From positions 1 to 64,000 of the forward strand of contig CACXMA010000001.1 of NCBI GenBank assembly GCA_902768665.1: 64,000 nt of DNA, read 5' to 3'. This DNA is from an uncultured Bacteroidia bacterium. GTDB lineage: Bacteria > Bacteroidota > Bacteroidia > Bacteroidales > UBA932. Of this stretch, positions 44,772 through 53,247 are shown piece after piece. Below the pieces are notes generated by a model that ran no database searches, was not told the origin of the DNA, and was given only the letters and a program-made list of their open reading frames with translations. Positions within the stretch are counted from its first letter, which is position 1. The number at the start of each line of letters is the position of its first letter. The translations under genes and the position numbers were made by a program.

Positions 44772-45782
44772 TTATAATGTCCAGCGAAGCGCGAAGGACG
44801 CGCCGACGGGAATGAATGTGATCGGATTTATGAAACCCACATAATCCATACTCCACGAATCCCCCTGCACCAGGGAGAACTGTCCCCGATAAACGGACAG
44901 GGAAAGACTGGCCGAAAGATGGTCGGTCAGGTGCCAGTCGACGCCCAACTCCAGTCCCATCCCGAAGGAGGGAAGCATAGACCACTCCGTGACATCGGCC
45001 CAATAGTTATGTCCGTTTCCCCATCGCTCCTCGGGGTGGGTGGCGTTGGTATTCATCTGCATATATCCGAAAACCATCGTGGCATAGAAGGACAGCGGGA
45101 CAGCTTGCAACGCATATTGATAGCGCACCTCCGGCCCCAGGAACCAGATATTGGCATTCCGGCCCGTTTCTTTTGCCTTGGGTAGCGTATGGAAGCCGGC
45201 AAACCGCAGACCCAGCCCATACCACCCATGCCGCATATAGATCACCTCTGCGCCGTATGTATACAACGGACGGAAAGAATTGTCATTATCCGCGAGGCCT
45301 TCCAGCGGATTGGTCCAATAGGACCCGCCGCCCTTGAGGGACAGCATCCAATAATTGCGAAGCCCCGGCAGTGTCCGCGGGACGGTTACGCCCAGACTGT
45401 CCGCGAACGGATAGCGGAAGGCGTCGGCCTTGATCCGGTAAATGGGATGGCTTTTGTCGGGCTCCCGGACCTCCGTCAGCAGGACCATGTTGCCTCCTGA
45501 CCGGCGCACTTCCCGCTTCAACAGGTCCACCTCTTTCTCCAGCGTGCCTTGCGAGGCCGGGATGAAATGGGAGGTCCCGACCATAATTTCACCGAGGCGC
45601 TCCGCCCCCGCCGGAGCCTCCGCCCCTTCCGGCAAAGTCGTCACCTCCTCCCACCGCGGCAGCGGATCATACTCCGACTCCACATAGCTCGTCACCCGCG
45701 GGGAGCAGGACGACAGCGCCAGCGCGCTGGCCATGGCGAGCAATAGCAGATTAATATGTGTGCGTATCGTGCGTATCTTCAT
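44772..45782 (-). CDS. Lipoprotein with probable C-terminal beta-barrel
   Basis: 336 residues. Lipobox ALSSC, Cys26. A short N-terminal domain (about 30-130) is followed by alternating amphipathic strands rich in Tyr/Trp/Phe from about residue 145 and an aromatic C-terminus (FALRWTL), as in outer-membrane barrels. Blocks such as SFGMGLELGVDWHLTDHLSA resemble barrel strands. A lipid anchor combined with a barrel is unusual; alternatively it is a surface lipoprotein with a beta-rich fold. It is monocistronic, with no TAnnTTTG box found upstream. Confidence 0.6.
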   Translation of the reverse strand: MKIRTIRTHINLLLLAMASALALSSCSPRVTSYVESEYDPLPRWEEVTTLPEGAEAPAGAERLGEIMVGTSHFIPASQGTLEKEVDLLKREVRRSGGNMVLLTEVREPDKSHPIYRIKADAFRYPFADSLGVTVPRTLPGLRNYWMLSLKGGGSYWTNPLEGLADNDNSFRPLYTYGAEVIYMRHGWYGLGLRFAGFHTLPKAKETGRNANIWFLGPEVRYQYALQAVPLSFYATMVFGYMQMNTNATHPEERWGNGHNYWADVTEWSMLPSFGMGLELGVDWHLTDHLSASLSLSVYRGQFSLVQGDSWSMDYVGFINPITFIPVGASFALRWTL

Positions 45783-45936
45783 TTGCGATTATGATTCATT
45801 CCTGCTCTTTACTATCTATTCTTTATTTCCAATACCTCGAAAAGCGCAAGCTTGCTATATGTCTTGTATTTCAACTGTCTATGTAATCCGCTGCGAGTTT
45901 AAGCATTATTCTCCGAAAAACCAAATCATCAGTAAC

Positions 45937-45962
45937 AGATGCCCGATCAGGTCGGGCAGGAC
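45937..45962. repeat. Palindromic repeat (GCCCGA...TCGGGC type)
   Basis: AGATGCCCGATCAGGTCGGGCA then GGAC, an inverted-orientation member of the family. It lies just beyond the stop of the 45966-46691 gene. Confidence 0.65.
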
Positions 45963-45965
45963 TGT

Positions 45966-46691
45966 TTACTCACAAACAGCTCTGATTGGCATCGGGGTCC
46001 CCCTGGGATATGGTTCAAATGAAGCCTTGCCGTCTTGAATATGTATTGCTTTCGCAGCATATAGAAAAACGCTGGATTGATTATAATTAAGGGTAGAGGA
46101 CCAATAAAAGCCAACTTTCCCAAAGTATGCGAAACAATCGTGATCTTTATATCCTGCGTTAGGCAAAAAAATACTATTGCCATTATCCAAATAAGTAATT
46201 CGAACGCCCCAGACTTCGAGGCCTTCGCTATTAGTTATAGGATTGCCTTTCTTATCTTTGGCTTGTTCGATTTGCCAGCAATAGTGATCGCTTGTGCTGG
46301 TCGCCATCAGGGCTCTCCACTCTTCTTCTTTGGGAAGACGCCAAGTTCCACCCAATCTAACATGTGCGGCATCGTCCTCAGGAAGAAGATGATGATAACG
46401 CATTTTAAGAATATCTCCGTCCAGATAGTAGTTCTCGTCAAAATACCACCTAAAGCGGTTCGTTCCCTCCGGGTTTTCATCTATAGTTTCCGTTTCTCCC
46501 CACATATAATACTCCCCAGGTTCATATTCAGTTTTAGCCCCTAAATTACAAGAAGCCCATTTAACAACGACACCATCTACCTTGATTCCTAGATCAACAG
46601 CCTTGGGGACAATTACCTTATCCGCATCCTCTTTACCACATGCGGCGAAGAGGATTATTCCAAAAAACAAACTCGCTACTACTCGCTTCAT
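45966..46691 (-). CDS. Fib_succ_major-type lipoprotein
   Basis: 241 residues with lipobox LFAACG (Cys18). The remainder matches the Fibrobacter succinogenes major paralogous domain layout common in Bacteroidota lipoproteins: VVKWASCNLGA, EYYMWGE, GTWRLPKEEEWRAL, FYWSSTLNY, and the end PIRAVCE. Function of the family is unknown. The gene is visibly AT-richer than its neighbours, suggesting transfer. The insertion-sequence left end begins only about 5 bp upstream of its ATG, so its natural promoter has probably been lost. Confidence 0.75.
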   Translation of the reverse strand: MKRVVASLFFGIILFAACGKEDADKVIVPKAVDLGIKVDGVVVKWASCNLGAKTEYEPGEYYMWGETETIDENPEGTNRFRWYFDENYYLDGDILKMRYHHLLPEDDAAHVRLGGTWRLPKEEEWRALMATSTSDHYCWQIEQAKDKKGNPITNSEGLEVWGVRITYLDNGNSIFLPNAGYKDHDCFAYFGKVGFYWSSTLNYNQSSVFLYAAKAIHIQDGKASFEPYPRGTPMPIRAVCE

Positions 46692-46696
46692 ATTAA

Positions 46697-47610
46697 GAAA
46701 CTGTTAAAAACTTTGCTAATAGAGCATGTAAATAATTGAAAATCAGTAGGTTAATTGAAGTGTTTTTCGTAACTTTATGAGTACCAATCAATTAAAGTTA
46801 TGAGTCAATATCCAACTAACCTCACTGATGAACAGTGGCAAGTTACTGAAATTATCTTGGATCCGCAACATCGCAAAAGATAATACTCTCTCAGGGACAT
46901 TATGGATGCTATCATGTACATAGTCAAAACGGGGTGCCAATGGCGTATGCTCCCTCGGGACTTTCCGCCCTTCAACACCGTCTGCTTCTACTTCAACAAA
47001 TGGAAGTTGGAGGGCGTATTTGAGGAGCTGGTCGACACCCTGCATGTTGTCATCCGCAAGTTGATGGGGCGTGAAGATACTCCCAGTGTCGGAATCATTG
47101 ATTCCAGAAGCATCAAGTCCTCCCACCACGTTGCTGCGGACCGTGGCATTGACGGCAACAAGAAGATCAAAGGGCGCAAGGAACATATTGTCGTTGATAC
47201 ACTTGGCCTCCCTATGGGTGTCGTGGTTCATGAGGCTAACATTCATGACAGTGTGGGTGCTCATTCTGTTATTGACGCTATGCAAGGTTGCTTCCCTCGA
47301 TAGAAAAAGATACTGGCAGATGGCGGACACAAAGGGCAAAAACTCATTGATGCCGTCCGCCAAAAGCTGGGTGCAGAGTTCACGGTCGTCCTTAGACCTG
47401 ACGAATCTTCGAAGAAGTTCAGCGTCCTGCCGCTCCGCTGGATTGTGGAGCGATCCTTCTCGTGGTTGGAAAACTGTCGGAGAATTGCCATGGACTATGA
47501 ATTCTACTCCGATACCGGTGAAGCGATGGTTCAACTCGCCTTCTGCCGGCTTATGTATAACAAAACTCGTGAACAAAAAGGGCCGGTTCTTGTTCACGAG
47601 TTGGGGAAAA
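46697..47610 (+). mobile_element. Degenerate IS5-type insertion sequence
   Basis: Left end GAAACTGTTAAAAACTTT at 46697 follows a TTAA that could be the target duplication. The transposase reading frame runs 46800-47624 but has two stop codons. A clear right inverted repeat is missing: the expected end is replaced by the GTGAACAA hairpin shared with 96-140. Only an ACTGTT core near 47608 resembles the left end. Confidence 0.75.
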
Positions 47611-47624
47611 CAGTGAACCCATGA
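46800..47624 (+). pseudogene. IS5-family transposase, two nonsense codons
   Basis: One reading frame with transposase blocks throughout: DEQWQVTEIIL, SLRDIMDAIMYIVKTGCQWR, MLPRDFPPFNTVCFYFNKW, VGIIDSRSIKSS, GRKEHIVVDTLGLP, ILADGGHKGQ, RWIVERSFSWLENCRRIAMD. In-frame stops are TAA at 46881-46883 (codon 28) and TAG at 47301-47303 (codon 168). No frameshift is needed, so only point changes have killed it and inactivation is recent. The DDE residues lie in DSRS, ADGG and VERSF. The final 15 codons run through the hairpin repeat at 47566-47610. Confidence 0.9.
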
Positions 47625-47655
47625 ACAAAAACATGGGGGTTTTGTTCACGGGTTC
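47566..47655. repeat. GTGAACAA-type hairpins, copies 2 and 3
   Basis: 47566-47610 equals 96-140 inverted, exactly. 47615-47655 is a related hairpin (GAACCCATGAACAAAA / TTTTGTTCACGGGTTC). They lie downstream of the rnf train as read on the minus strand and may also serve as its terminator. Confidence 0.75.
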
Positions 47656-47658
47656 GGA

Positions 47659-47687
47659 GGATTCCACGGACGGAGCCGTGGAATGAC
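47659..47687. repeat. Palindromic repeat (inverted GTCATTCCACGG type)
   Basis: GGATTCCACGG...CCGTGGAATGAC, 8 bp beyond the rnfA stop. Confidence 0.8.
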
Positions 47688-47695
47688 GGGACGGA

Positions 47696-48316
47696 CTATT
47701 TCACCATGCCGCTGAAGCCCATGAAGGCCATGGCGAGGATGCCGACGGTGACGAGGGCGATCGGGACGCCGCGGAAGGACTTCGGGACGTTGTTCATGGC
47801 GAGATGCTCGCGGAGGCCGGCGAAGATGACCATGGCGAGGCCGTAACCCAGCGAGGTCGCAAAGGCATAGACCATCGCCTCACCGAGGCTCAGCACATGC
47901 GCGGCGGCGCCGAAGGTGAACTGCTTGGTAACCACATCGATGGAGACACCGAGGACGGCGCAGTTGGTGGTGATCAGCGGAAGGAAGATACCCAGGGCCT
48001 GGTAGAGGGACGGGCTCACTTTCTTCAGCACGATCTCGACCATCTGGACGAGGGCGGCGATCACGAGGATGAAGGCGATCGTCTGCAGGAAGGTCAGGTC
48101 GATGCCGAAGACGCCGCTGGCCATCAGGAAGTAGTGGTTGATGAGCCAGGTCACGAGCGTCGCCAGCGTGATGACGAAGCAGACGGCCATGGACATGCCC
48201 GTGGCGGTGGACAGTTTGTTGGATACGCCGAGGAACGGGCAGATACCCAGGAACTGTGCGAGGACGATATTGTTGACAAAAATCGCCGAAATGATAATCA
48301 GGAAGTATGTCATCAT
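47696..48316 (-). CDS. rnfA: Rnf complex membrane subunit RnfA
   Basis: 206 residues, six membrane helices. FVNNIVLAQFLGICPFLGVS at about 13-32 and FLPLITTNCAVLGVSI are the family signatures. RnfA and RnfE are homologous and face opposite ways, with a membrane iron-sulfur site between them. It is last in the rnf series. A second ATG three bases in is equally possible. Four bases separate it from rnfE. Confidence 0.96.
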   Translation of the reverse strand: MMTYFLIIISAIFVNNIVLAQFLGICPFLGVSNKLSTATGMSMAVCFVITLATLVTWLINHYFLMASGVFGIDLTFLQTIAFILVIAALVQMVEIVLKKVSPSLYQALGIFLPLITTNCAVLGVSIDVVTKQFTFGAAAHVLSLGEAMVYAFATSLGYGLAMVIFAGLREHLAMNNVPKSFRGVPIALVTVGILAMAFMGFSGMVK

Positions 48317-48319
48317 GGC

Positions 48320-48910
48320 CTATTTCTCCTTTTTGATGAACTTGTTGAACAGGACCATCAGGTAGCCGAGGCAGATAAAGGCGCCGGGGGCCATCACGAA
48401 GGCCAGCATCTGGTACTGCTCGCCGATGAACTGGATGTTGAAGATGGAGCCGCTGCCGAGGATTTCGCGGACGGCGCCGAGCACGGTCAGGGCGAGGGTG
48501 AAGCCGATGCCGATACCGATGCCGTCGAGGGCCGATTCACCGACGCCGTGCTTGTTGGCGAAGCCTTCCGCACGGCCGAGGATGATGCAGTTCACGACGA
48601 TCAGCGGGATGAACAGGCCGAGGGCGTCGTTGACGGACGGGACATAGGCCTTGAGCAGGAGCTGCAGCAGGGTCACGAAGGTCGCGATGACGACGATGTA
48701 GACCGGGATGTGCACCTTGTCCGGCACGATCGGGGCGATCAGGGAGATGACCATGTTGGCGAGGATGAGCACGAACATCGTGGCGAGGCCCATGCTCAGG
48801 CCGTTCATGGCCGAGGTGGTAGTGGCCAGCGTCGGGCACATACCGAGGATGAGGACGAAGGTCGGATTGTTCTTGACAATGCCGTCCAGGATGATGCGGA
48901 GTTTATTCAT
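48320..48910 (-). CDS. rnfE: Rnf complex membrane subunit RnfE
   Basis: 196 residues, six helices. Signatures NPTFVLILGMCPTLATTTSA and LFIPLIVVNCIILGRAEGF, with the conserved cysteines. Partner of RnfA in the ion-pumping core. Its start overlaps the rnfG stop by 8 bp; the palindromic repeats that form the RnfG tail lie immediately upstream. Confidence 0.95.
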   Translation of the reverse strand: MNKLRIILDGIVKNNPTFVLILGMCPTLATTTSAMNGLSMGLATMFVLILANMVISLIAPIVPDKVHIPVYIVVIATFVTLLQLLLKAYVPSVNDALGLFIPLIVVNCIILGRAEGFANKHGVGESALDGIGIGIGFTLALTVLGAVREILGSGSIFNIQFIGEQYQMLAFVMAPGAFICLGYLMVLFNKFIKKEK

Positions 48911-49523
48911 TGCTCGGTTCCTCCATAGATTTCTCGACTTCGCTCGAAATGACAGAAGCGTCTTCGCTCGAAATGACAGAAGTAATGGCCTTATAGGCGT
49001 CCAGGGCCTGGGTCACGCACTTGGTGTAGGCCTTGGAGGTGATGGTCGACGCGGTGATGGCGTCGATGTCCTTCTTGACCTCGAAGGCGTGCTCGGCGGG
49101 GTTGAGGCCCTGCCACTGCGTGCGGAAACGGGCGCCGGCATCCTCGCACTTGGCACCGAGGCCCGGGGTCTCGTTGTGCCTGAGGGGAGCGGTGTTCCAG
49201 ATGTTGCCGGTCGCGGCGTCGATGCCGACCATGACGGTCAGTTCGCCGCCGAAGCCGCCGGTGCTGCTCTCAATGGCGTAACCGACGACGGCGCCGTCCT
49301 TGCTGGCGACGTAGTAGTTGCATCCGCCGGCCTCGAGGGGCTCGTCGGAGACGGTGTCGAACGCGGGAAGGACCTCGGACAGGGCCTTGACGGTCTTGTC
49401 CTTCTCAGCCTTGGCGATCGGGTCCTTGGTGATGACATACGCACCGCCGAGAAGCGCCGCGCAGACGAGGCAGGTGCCGGTCAGCACCACGACCATGTTG
49501 GTAAGGGTTGATTTCGCTGCCAT
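48903..49523 (-). CDS. rnfG: Rnf complex flavoprotein subunit RnfG
   Basis: 206 residues. One N-terminal membrane helix (TNMVVVLTGTCLVCAALLGG) and a periplasmic FMN-binding domain. The flavinylation site is DAITASTITSKA, where the usual S/T-G-A-T is TAST, so the Thr is kept but Gly is Ala. The final about 25 residues (AITSVISSEDASVISSEVEK and beyond) are encoded by a palindromic repeat and half copy at 48927-48977 and are unlikely to be ancestral. It receives electrons from RnfD or RnfC. Confidence 0.94.
   Translation of the reverse strand: MAAKSTLTNMVVVLTGTCLVCAALLGGAYVITKDPIAKAEKDKTVKALSEVLPAFDTVSDEPLEAGGCNYYVASKDGAVVGYAIESSTGGFGGELTVMVGIDAATGNIWNTAPLRHNETPGLGAKCEDAGARFRTQWQGLNPAEHAFEVKKDIDAITASTITSKAYTKCVTQALDAYKAITSVISSEDASVISSEVEKSMEEPSNE
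48927..48977. repeat. Palindromic repeat plus half copy inside rnfG 3' end
   Basis: Full copy 48927-48953 (AGATTTCTCGA...TCGAAATGAC) and an extra half at about 48963-48977. Both are translated as the RnfG C-terminus, giving two VISSE peptides. Confidence 0.8.
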
Positions 49524-49526
49524 AGT

Positions 49527-50495
49527 CTATGCCCTCCCGAATTTTTTCTGTTTGAACCAGCGGTTGAGCAGCGGTACAAACGCGTTCATGATGAGGATGG
49601 CGAAGGAAACGCCCTCCGGATAGGAGCCGAAGTAGCGGATCATCATCGTCAGGAAACCGATGCCGATACCGAAGATGATGCCGCCCTTGGTCGACATCGG
49701 GGAGGTGACATAGTCGGTCGCCATGAAGCAGGCGCCGAGGATGAGACCGCCGGAGAGGAGGTTGAAGGCCGGATCGGTGAAGCGGGCGGAGTCGACACCC
49801 CAGAAGATGAGGGAGGTCAGGGCCACCGTCGCGAAGATGCTGAGGGTGATCCAGGGCTTGATGACCTTGCGGACGCAGAGGTAGACGAAGCCGAGGAGCA
49901 GCGCGAGGGCGCAGATCTCACCGGCCGAGCCGCCGAGGTTCGCCAGGAGCATGGAACCGTAGGAATACTGGGAGGTGATTTCCGTGACGGGAGTGCCGTT
50001 CAGGATGGCCTCGTTGACGCTGGACAGCGGGGTGGAACCCGTGTAGGCGTCGGCGAAATGGACGGGACCGACCCAGGTCGTCATCACGGCCGGGAAGGAC
50101 ACGAGCAGAAAGACGCGGCCGACCAGCGCCGGGTTGAAGACGTTCTGGCCGAGGCCGCCGAAGGTCATCTTGGCGATGCCGATGGCGACAAGGGCGCCGG
50201 TCATGACCATCCACCAGGGCGTCGTGAACGGCAGGTTCATGCCGAGCAGGAGACCCGTCACGACGGCGGACATGTCGCAGATGGTGGATTTCTGCTTCAT
50301 CAGGCCGCGGGTGATCAGCCACTCGAAGCCCACGCAGCTCAGGACGCTGACGGCCAGCACGAGCGCCTCCCGCCAGCCGTAGAAGACTACGGAGCAGATG
50401 GCCGCCGGCAGCAGCGCGATGACGACGTCGGTCATCAGGGACCGGGTCGACCACTTGCTGTGGATGTGCGGATTGGGTGATACTAATAATTTCAT
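49527..50495 (-). CDS. rnfD: Rnf complex membrane flavoprotein RnfD
   Basis: 322 residues, about nine to ten helices. PNPHIHSKWSTRSLMTDVVI opens the protein as usual. The covalent FMN site is in DAYTGSTPL (about residue 165), matching the S-G-A/S-T type motif. A further conserved block is DYVTSPMSTKGGIIFGIGIG. It carries electrons through the membrane and takes part in Na+ or H+ transport. It lies 3 bp upstream of rnfG. Confidence 0.95.
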   Translation of the reverse strand: MKLLVSPNPHIHSKWSTRSLMTDVVIALLPAAICSVVFYGWREALVLAVSVLSCVGFEWLITRGLMKQKSTICDMSAVVTGLLLGMNLPFTTPWWMVMTGALVAIGIAKMTFGGLGQNVFNPALVGRVFLLVSFPAVMTTWVGPVHFADAYTGSTPLSSVNEAILNGTPVTEITSQYSYGSMLLANLGGSAGEICALALLLGFVYLCVRKVIKPWITLSIFATVALTSLIFWGVDSARFTDPAFNLLSGGLILGACFMATDYVTSPMSTKGGIIFGIGIGFLTMMIRYFGSYPEGVSFAILIMNAFVPLLNRWFKQKKFGRA

Positions 50496-50506
50496 ATTAT
50501 GTACTT

Positions 50507-51892
50507 TTATTTTGCAGCTTCAGCGGCGGCTTTGGCGGCCGCGGCGCGTTCACGGATGGCCTTCATGGCGTCGGCCTTGCCGAGACGGATGATGTCGAGC
50601 AGCGGAATGTTCGCCGGGCAGCTGTAGAGGCAGCAGCCGCATTCGATACAGTCCTGGGCGGCGTTGGCCTCGAGGGCCTCGACGTCTCCGATGCGGGATA
50701 ATTTCTGCAGCAGGAACGGCTCCAGGCCCATCGGGCAGGCTTCGGCGCACTTGCCGCAGCGGATGCAGGGACCTTCCTCGCCGCGGGCGGTCTGCTTCTC
50801 GGTGAGGAGGAGCAGGGCGCTGGTGCCCTTGAGCGTGGCGGCGTCGAGGTTGGCAACGGCCTTGCCCATCATGGGGCCGCCGCTGATGACCTTGACGGCC
50901 TCGTCGGGGATGCCGCCGAGGTGCTCGAGAATGGTGCGAAGCGGGGTGCCGACGCGGACCAGGAGGTTGGCCTGGTGCGGGAAGCATTCGCCCGTGACGG
51001 TCAGGGTGTTGTCGACGAGCGGCTTGTTCTTGAGGACGGCGTCATAGACGGCGAGGGCGGTGCCGACATTCTGGACGACCGCGCCGACGGAAATCGGCAG
51101 GGCGCCGGAACCGACCTGGCGGTGCATGACGGCGTCGATGAGCTGCTTCTCACCGCCCTGCGGGTAACGCATCTTCATGACCATGACCTCGATGCCGTCA
51201 TACTTCGGGGACTGCTTGCGCAGCCTGGCGATGACCTCGCCGATATGGGCGATGGCCTCGGGCTTGTTCTCTTCGATGGCGACCGTGCACGGGACACCGC
51301 CGAGAACCTGCTTGAGGATGGCGGCACCGATGACGACCTGCTCGCCCTTCTCGAGGAGGCAGCGGAAGTCGGAGGTGAGGTACGGCTCGCATTCGCAGCC
51401 GTTGATGATCAGGCGCTCGCACTTGGATCCCGGAGGAGGGGAGAGCTTGACGTGGGTCGGGAAGGTCGCGCCGCCGAGACCGACGATGCCGCCGAGGCGG
51501 ATCTTGTCGAGGATGGCCTTGTTGTCATCCGGAATCTCGGTGACGAGCGTGTCGCTCAGGTCGATGCCTTCCATCCACTCGTCGCCTTCGCGGGCGATTT
51601 CGATCGTCATGACCGGGTTGCCGGCGAGGTCGGCGCGCGGGGCGATGGACTTCACCGTACCGGAGACGGAGGCGTGGATGAACGCGGACACGAATCCGCC
51701 GGGCTCGGCGATGGGCTGGCCGACCTTGACCTTGTCGCCGACGGCGACGAGGGGCTTGGCCGGGGCTCCGATATGCTGGGCAACGGCGATATAGGCGGAA
51801 TCGGGGAGCGGCATGGGCTCAACCCGGCATTCGCGGGAAATCTTGCTGTCGTGCGGATGGACACCGCCGATGGAGAAGGTAGGTTTACGCAT
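50507..51892 (-). CDS. rnfC: Rnf complex NADH-binding iron-sulfur subunit RnfC
   Basis: 461 residues from the ATG at 51892 (MRKPTFSIGGVHPHDSK). NADH/FMN region with GLGGATFPTHVKL and LIINGCECEPYLTSD; two [4Fe-4S] motifs at the C-terminus, CIRCGKCAEACPMG and CIECGCCLYSCPAN. It passes electrons between NADH and RnfB. The start overlaps the rnfB stop by 8 bp. Upstream in-frame extension into rnfB is rejected because it lacks family similarity. Confidence 0.96.
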   Translation of the reverse strand: MRKPTFSIGGVHPHDSKISRECRVEPMPLPDSAYIAVAQHIGAPAKPLVAVGDKVKVGQPIAEPGGFVSAFIHASVSGTVKSIAPRADLAGNPVMTIEIAREGDEWMEGIDLSDTLVTEIPDDNKAILDKIRLGGIVGLGGATFPTHVKLSPPPGSKCERLIINGCECEPYLTSDFRCLLEKGEQVVIGAAILKQVLGGVPCTVAIEENKPEAIAHIGEVIARLRKQSPKYDGIEVMVMKMRYPQGGEKQLIDAVMHRQVGSGALPISVGAVVQNVGTALAVYDAVLKNKPLVDNTLTVTGECFPHQANLLVRVGTPLRTILEHLGGIPDEAVKVISGGPMMGKAVANLDAATLKGTSALLLLTEKQTARGEEGPCIRCGKCAEACPMGLEPFLLQKLSRIGDVEALEANAAQDCIECGCCLYSCPANIPLLDIIRLGKADAMKAIRERAAAAKAAAEAAK

Positions 51893-52808
51893 CTTTCTTT
51901 TCCTCCGTGGTTTTGGCAGCTGCGGCGGCAGCCTCGCGCTCCTTCTTCTGGCGCTCGAGGATGCGGGCCTTGGTGGCCTCCTTGTCGAGTGGCTTCGGGA
52001 AGCCGGACTCGTGGATGGCGCCGGTCGGGCACATGGCGATGCACTCGCGGCAGAGCTTGCACTTGTTGTAATCGATATAGGCGATGTTGTCCGCGACGGT
52101 GATGGCCTCGTGGCGGCAGGTCTTGGCGCAGATGCCGCAGCCGATGCAGGCGGCGGCGCAGGCTTTTTTGGCCGCAGGACCCTTGTCCTTGTTTCGGCAG
52201 TCGACCCAGACGCGCATGCCGCGCGGTCCCTTGGCACGAAGCTCGATCAGCCCCTTCGGGCAGGCCTTCGTGCAGGCGCCGCAGGCGGTGCATTTGGTCT
52301 CGTCAACGACGGGGAGACCCGTTTCCGGGTCCATCGACAGGGCACCGAACTGACAGGCGGCCACGCAGTCGCCGCAGCCGAGGCAGCCGAAGGCGCAGCC
52401 GGTGTCGCCGCTGTAGAGGGTGGCCTTCACGCGGCAGGAAGCGAATCCGCCGTAGGTGTTGACCGTCGGACGGTTGGCGCAGGAGCCGTTGCAGCGAACG
52501 ACGGCGACCATCGGGGCCTTCTCCTTGACCTCGTAACCGAGGATGGCAGCCACCTTGGCCATCGTTTCATTGCCGCCGACCGGACAGAAGTTATTGTCCA
52601 GGTTCGGGGCCTTCACGGCCGCTTCCGCGAACGCCCGGCAACCGGCGAAACCGCACCCGCCGCAGTTCGCGCCGGGCATCACCTTCTCCACATCGTCGAT
52701 GCGCGGGTCCTCGACCACCTTGAACTTTTCAGCCACAAGGTAGAGGACGAGGGCAAGCACGAGTCCGATGAGGGAGATAATCGCGATTGTTGTCCAGATA
52801 GTGTTCAT
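51885..52808 (-). CDS. rnfB: Rnf complex ferredoxin-type subunit RnfB
   Basis: 307 residues. One N-terminal membrane helix, the Fe-S domain GANCGGCGFAGCRAFAEA, then four ferredoxin-type [4Fe-4S] motifs: CLGCGDCVAAC, CTACGACTKAC, CIGCGICAKTC and CKLCRECIAMC. The Lys/Ala/Glu-rich C-terminal tail is typical in Bacteroidota. It is the ferredoxin-side entry of the complex. It lies 28 bp downstream of rseC. Confidence 0.96.
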   Translation of the reverse strand: MNTIWTTIAIISLIGLVLALVLYLVAEKFKVVEDPRIDDVEKVMPGANCGGCGFAGCRAFAEAAVKAPNLDNNFCPVGGNETMAKVAAILGYEVKEKAPMVAVVRCNGSCANRPTVNTYGGFASCRVKATLYSGDTGCAFGCLGCGDCVAACQFGALSMDPETGLPVVDETKCTACGACTKACPKGLIELRAKGPRGMRVWVDCRNKDKGPAAKKACAAACIGCGICAKTCRHEAITVADNIAYIDYNKCKLCRECIAMCPTGAIHESGFPKPLDKEATKARILERQKKEREAAAAAAKTTEEKKDA

Positions 52809-52836
52809 GGTTTCAGTATGGTATTTTGGTTTGTTG

Positions 52837-53247
52837 TTATTTCAGCGTAAAGATGTGCCGGTTGCCCAGTTTCCCCCTCAGCAGCCAGAGCACAAAATAC
52901 CAGAGGGCGACCCCGCCGATGCCGGCAAGGCCGCTCCAGAGCTCGCTCAGGCCCATTTCCGTGGCGCCGAGGACAATCCCGAGAAGGATGACGACCGGGA
53001 TGGCGTAACAGAGCCACACGGCCTTCAGGCCCATCGTCGAGCGGAAGGCCACCTCCACCTCGTCCCCGACCTTGTAGCGGGAGCCGTAGATGTTGGGGAC
53101 CTCGACGCTCTTGTCCTTGCGCTCGGCCATCGTACAGAGTCCGGCGGCCCGGCAGCTTCCGCAGGCGGCGCTGGCGGTAAAACCGACTGTCAGCGTCTGC
53201 GGCGTTACCGCCTTGACGATTCCGGGGTGTACGATCTGTTCGGCCAT
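52837..53247 (-). CDS. RseC/SoxR-reducing-system family protein
   Basis: 136 residues from the ATG at 53247. Cys-rich N-terminal domain (SAACGSCRAAGLC) followed by two membrane helices (AIPVVILLGIVLGATEMGL and GIGGVALWYFVLWLL). RseC homologues are commonly encoded ahead of rnf genes and in other bacteria affect SoxR reduction or sigma-E. Its start codon shares one base with the dnaB stop (TGATG), so it is coupled to dnaB translation and opens the rnf set. Confidence 0.88.
   Translation of the reverse strand: MAEQIVHPGIVKAVTPQTLTVGFTASAACGSCRAAGLCTMAERKDKSVEVPNIYGSRYKVGDEVEVAFRSTMGLKAVWLCYAIPVVILLGIVLGATEMGLSELWSGLAGIGGVALWYFVLWLLRGKLGNRHIFTLK

Noticed and set aside
46881-47303. Stop-codon recoding in the IS transposase
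   Set aside because: TAA and TAG are both used as normal stops by other genes in the window, so these are nonsense mutations.
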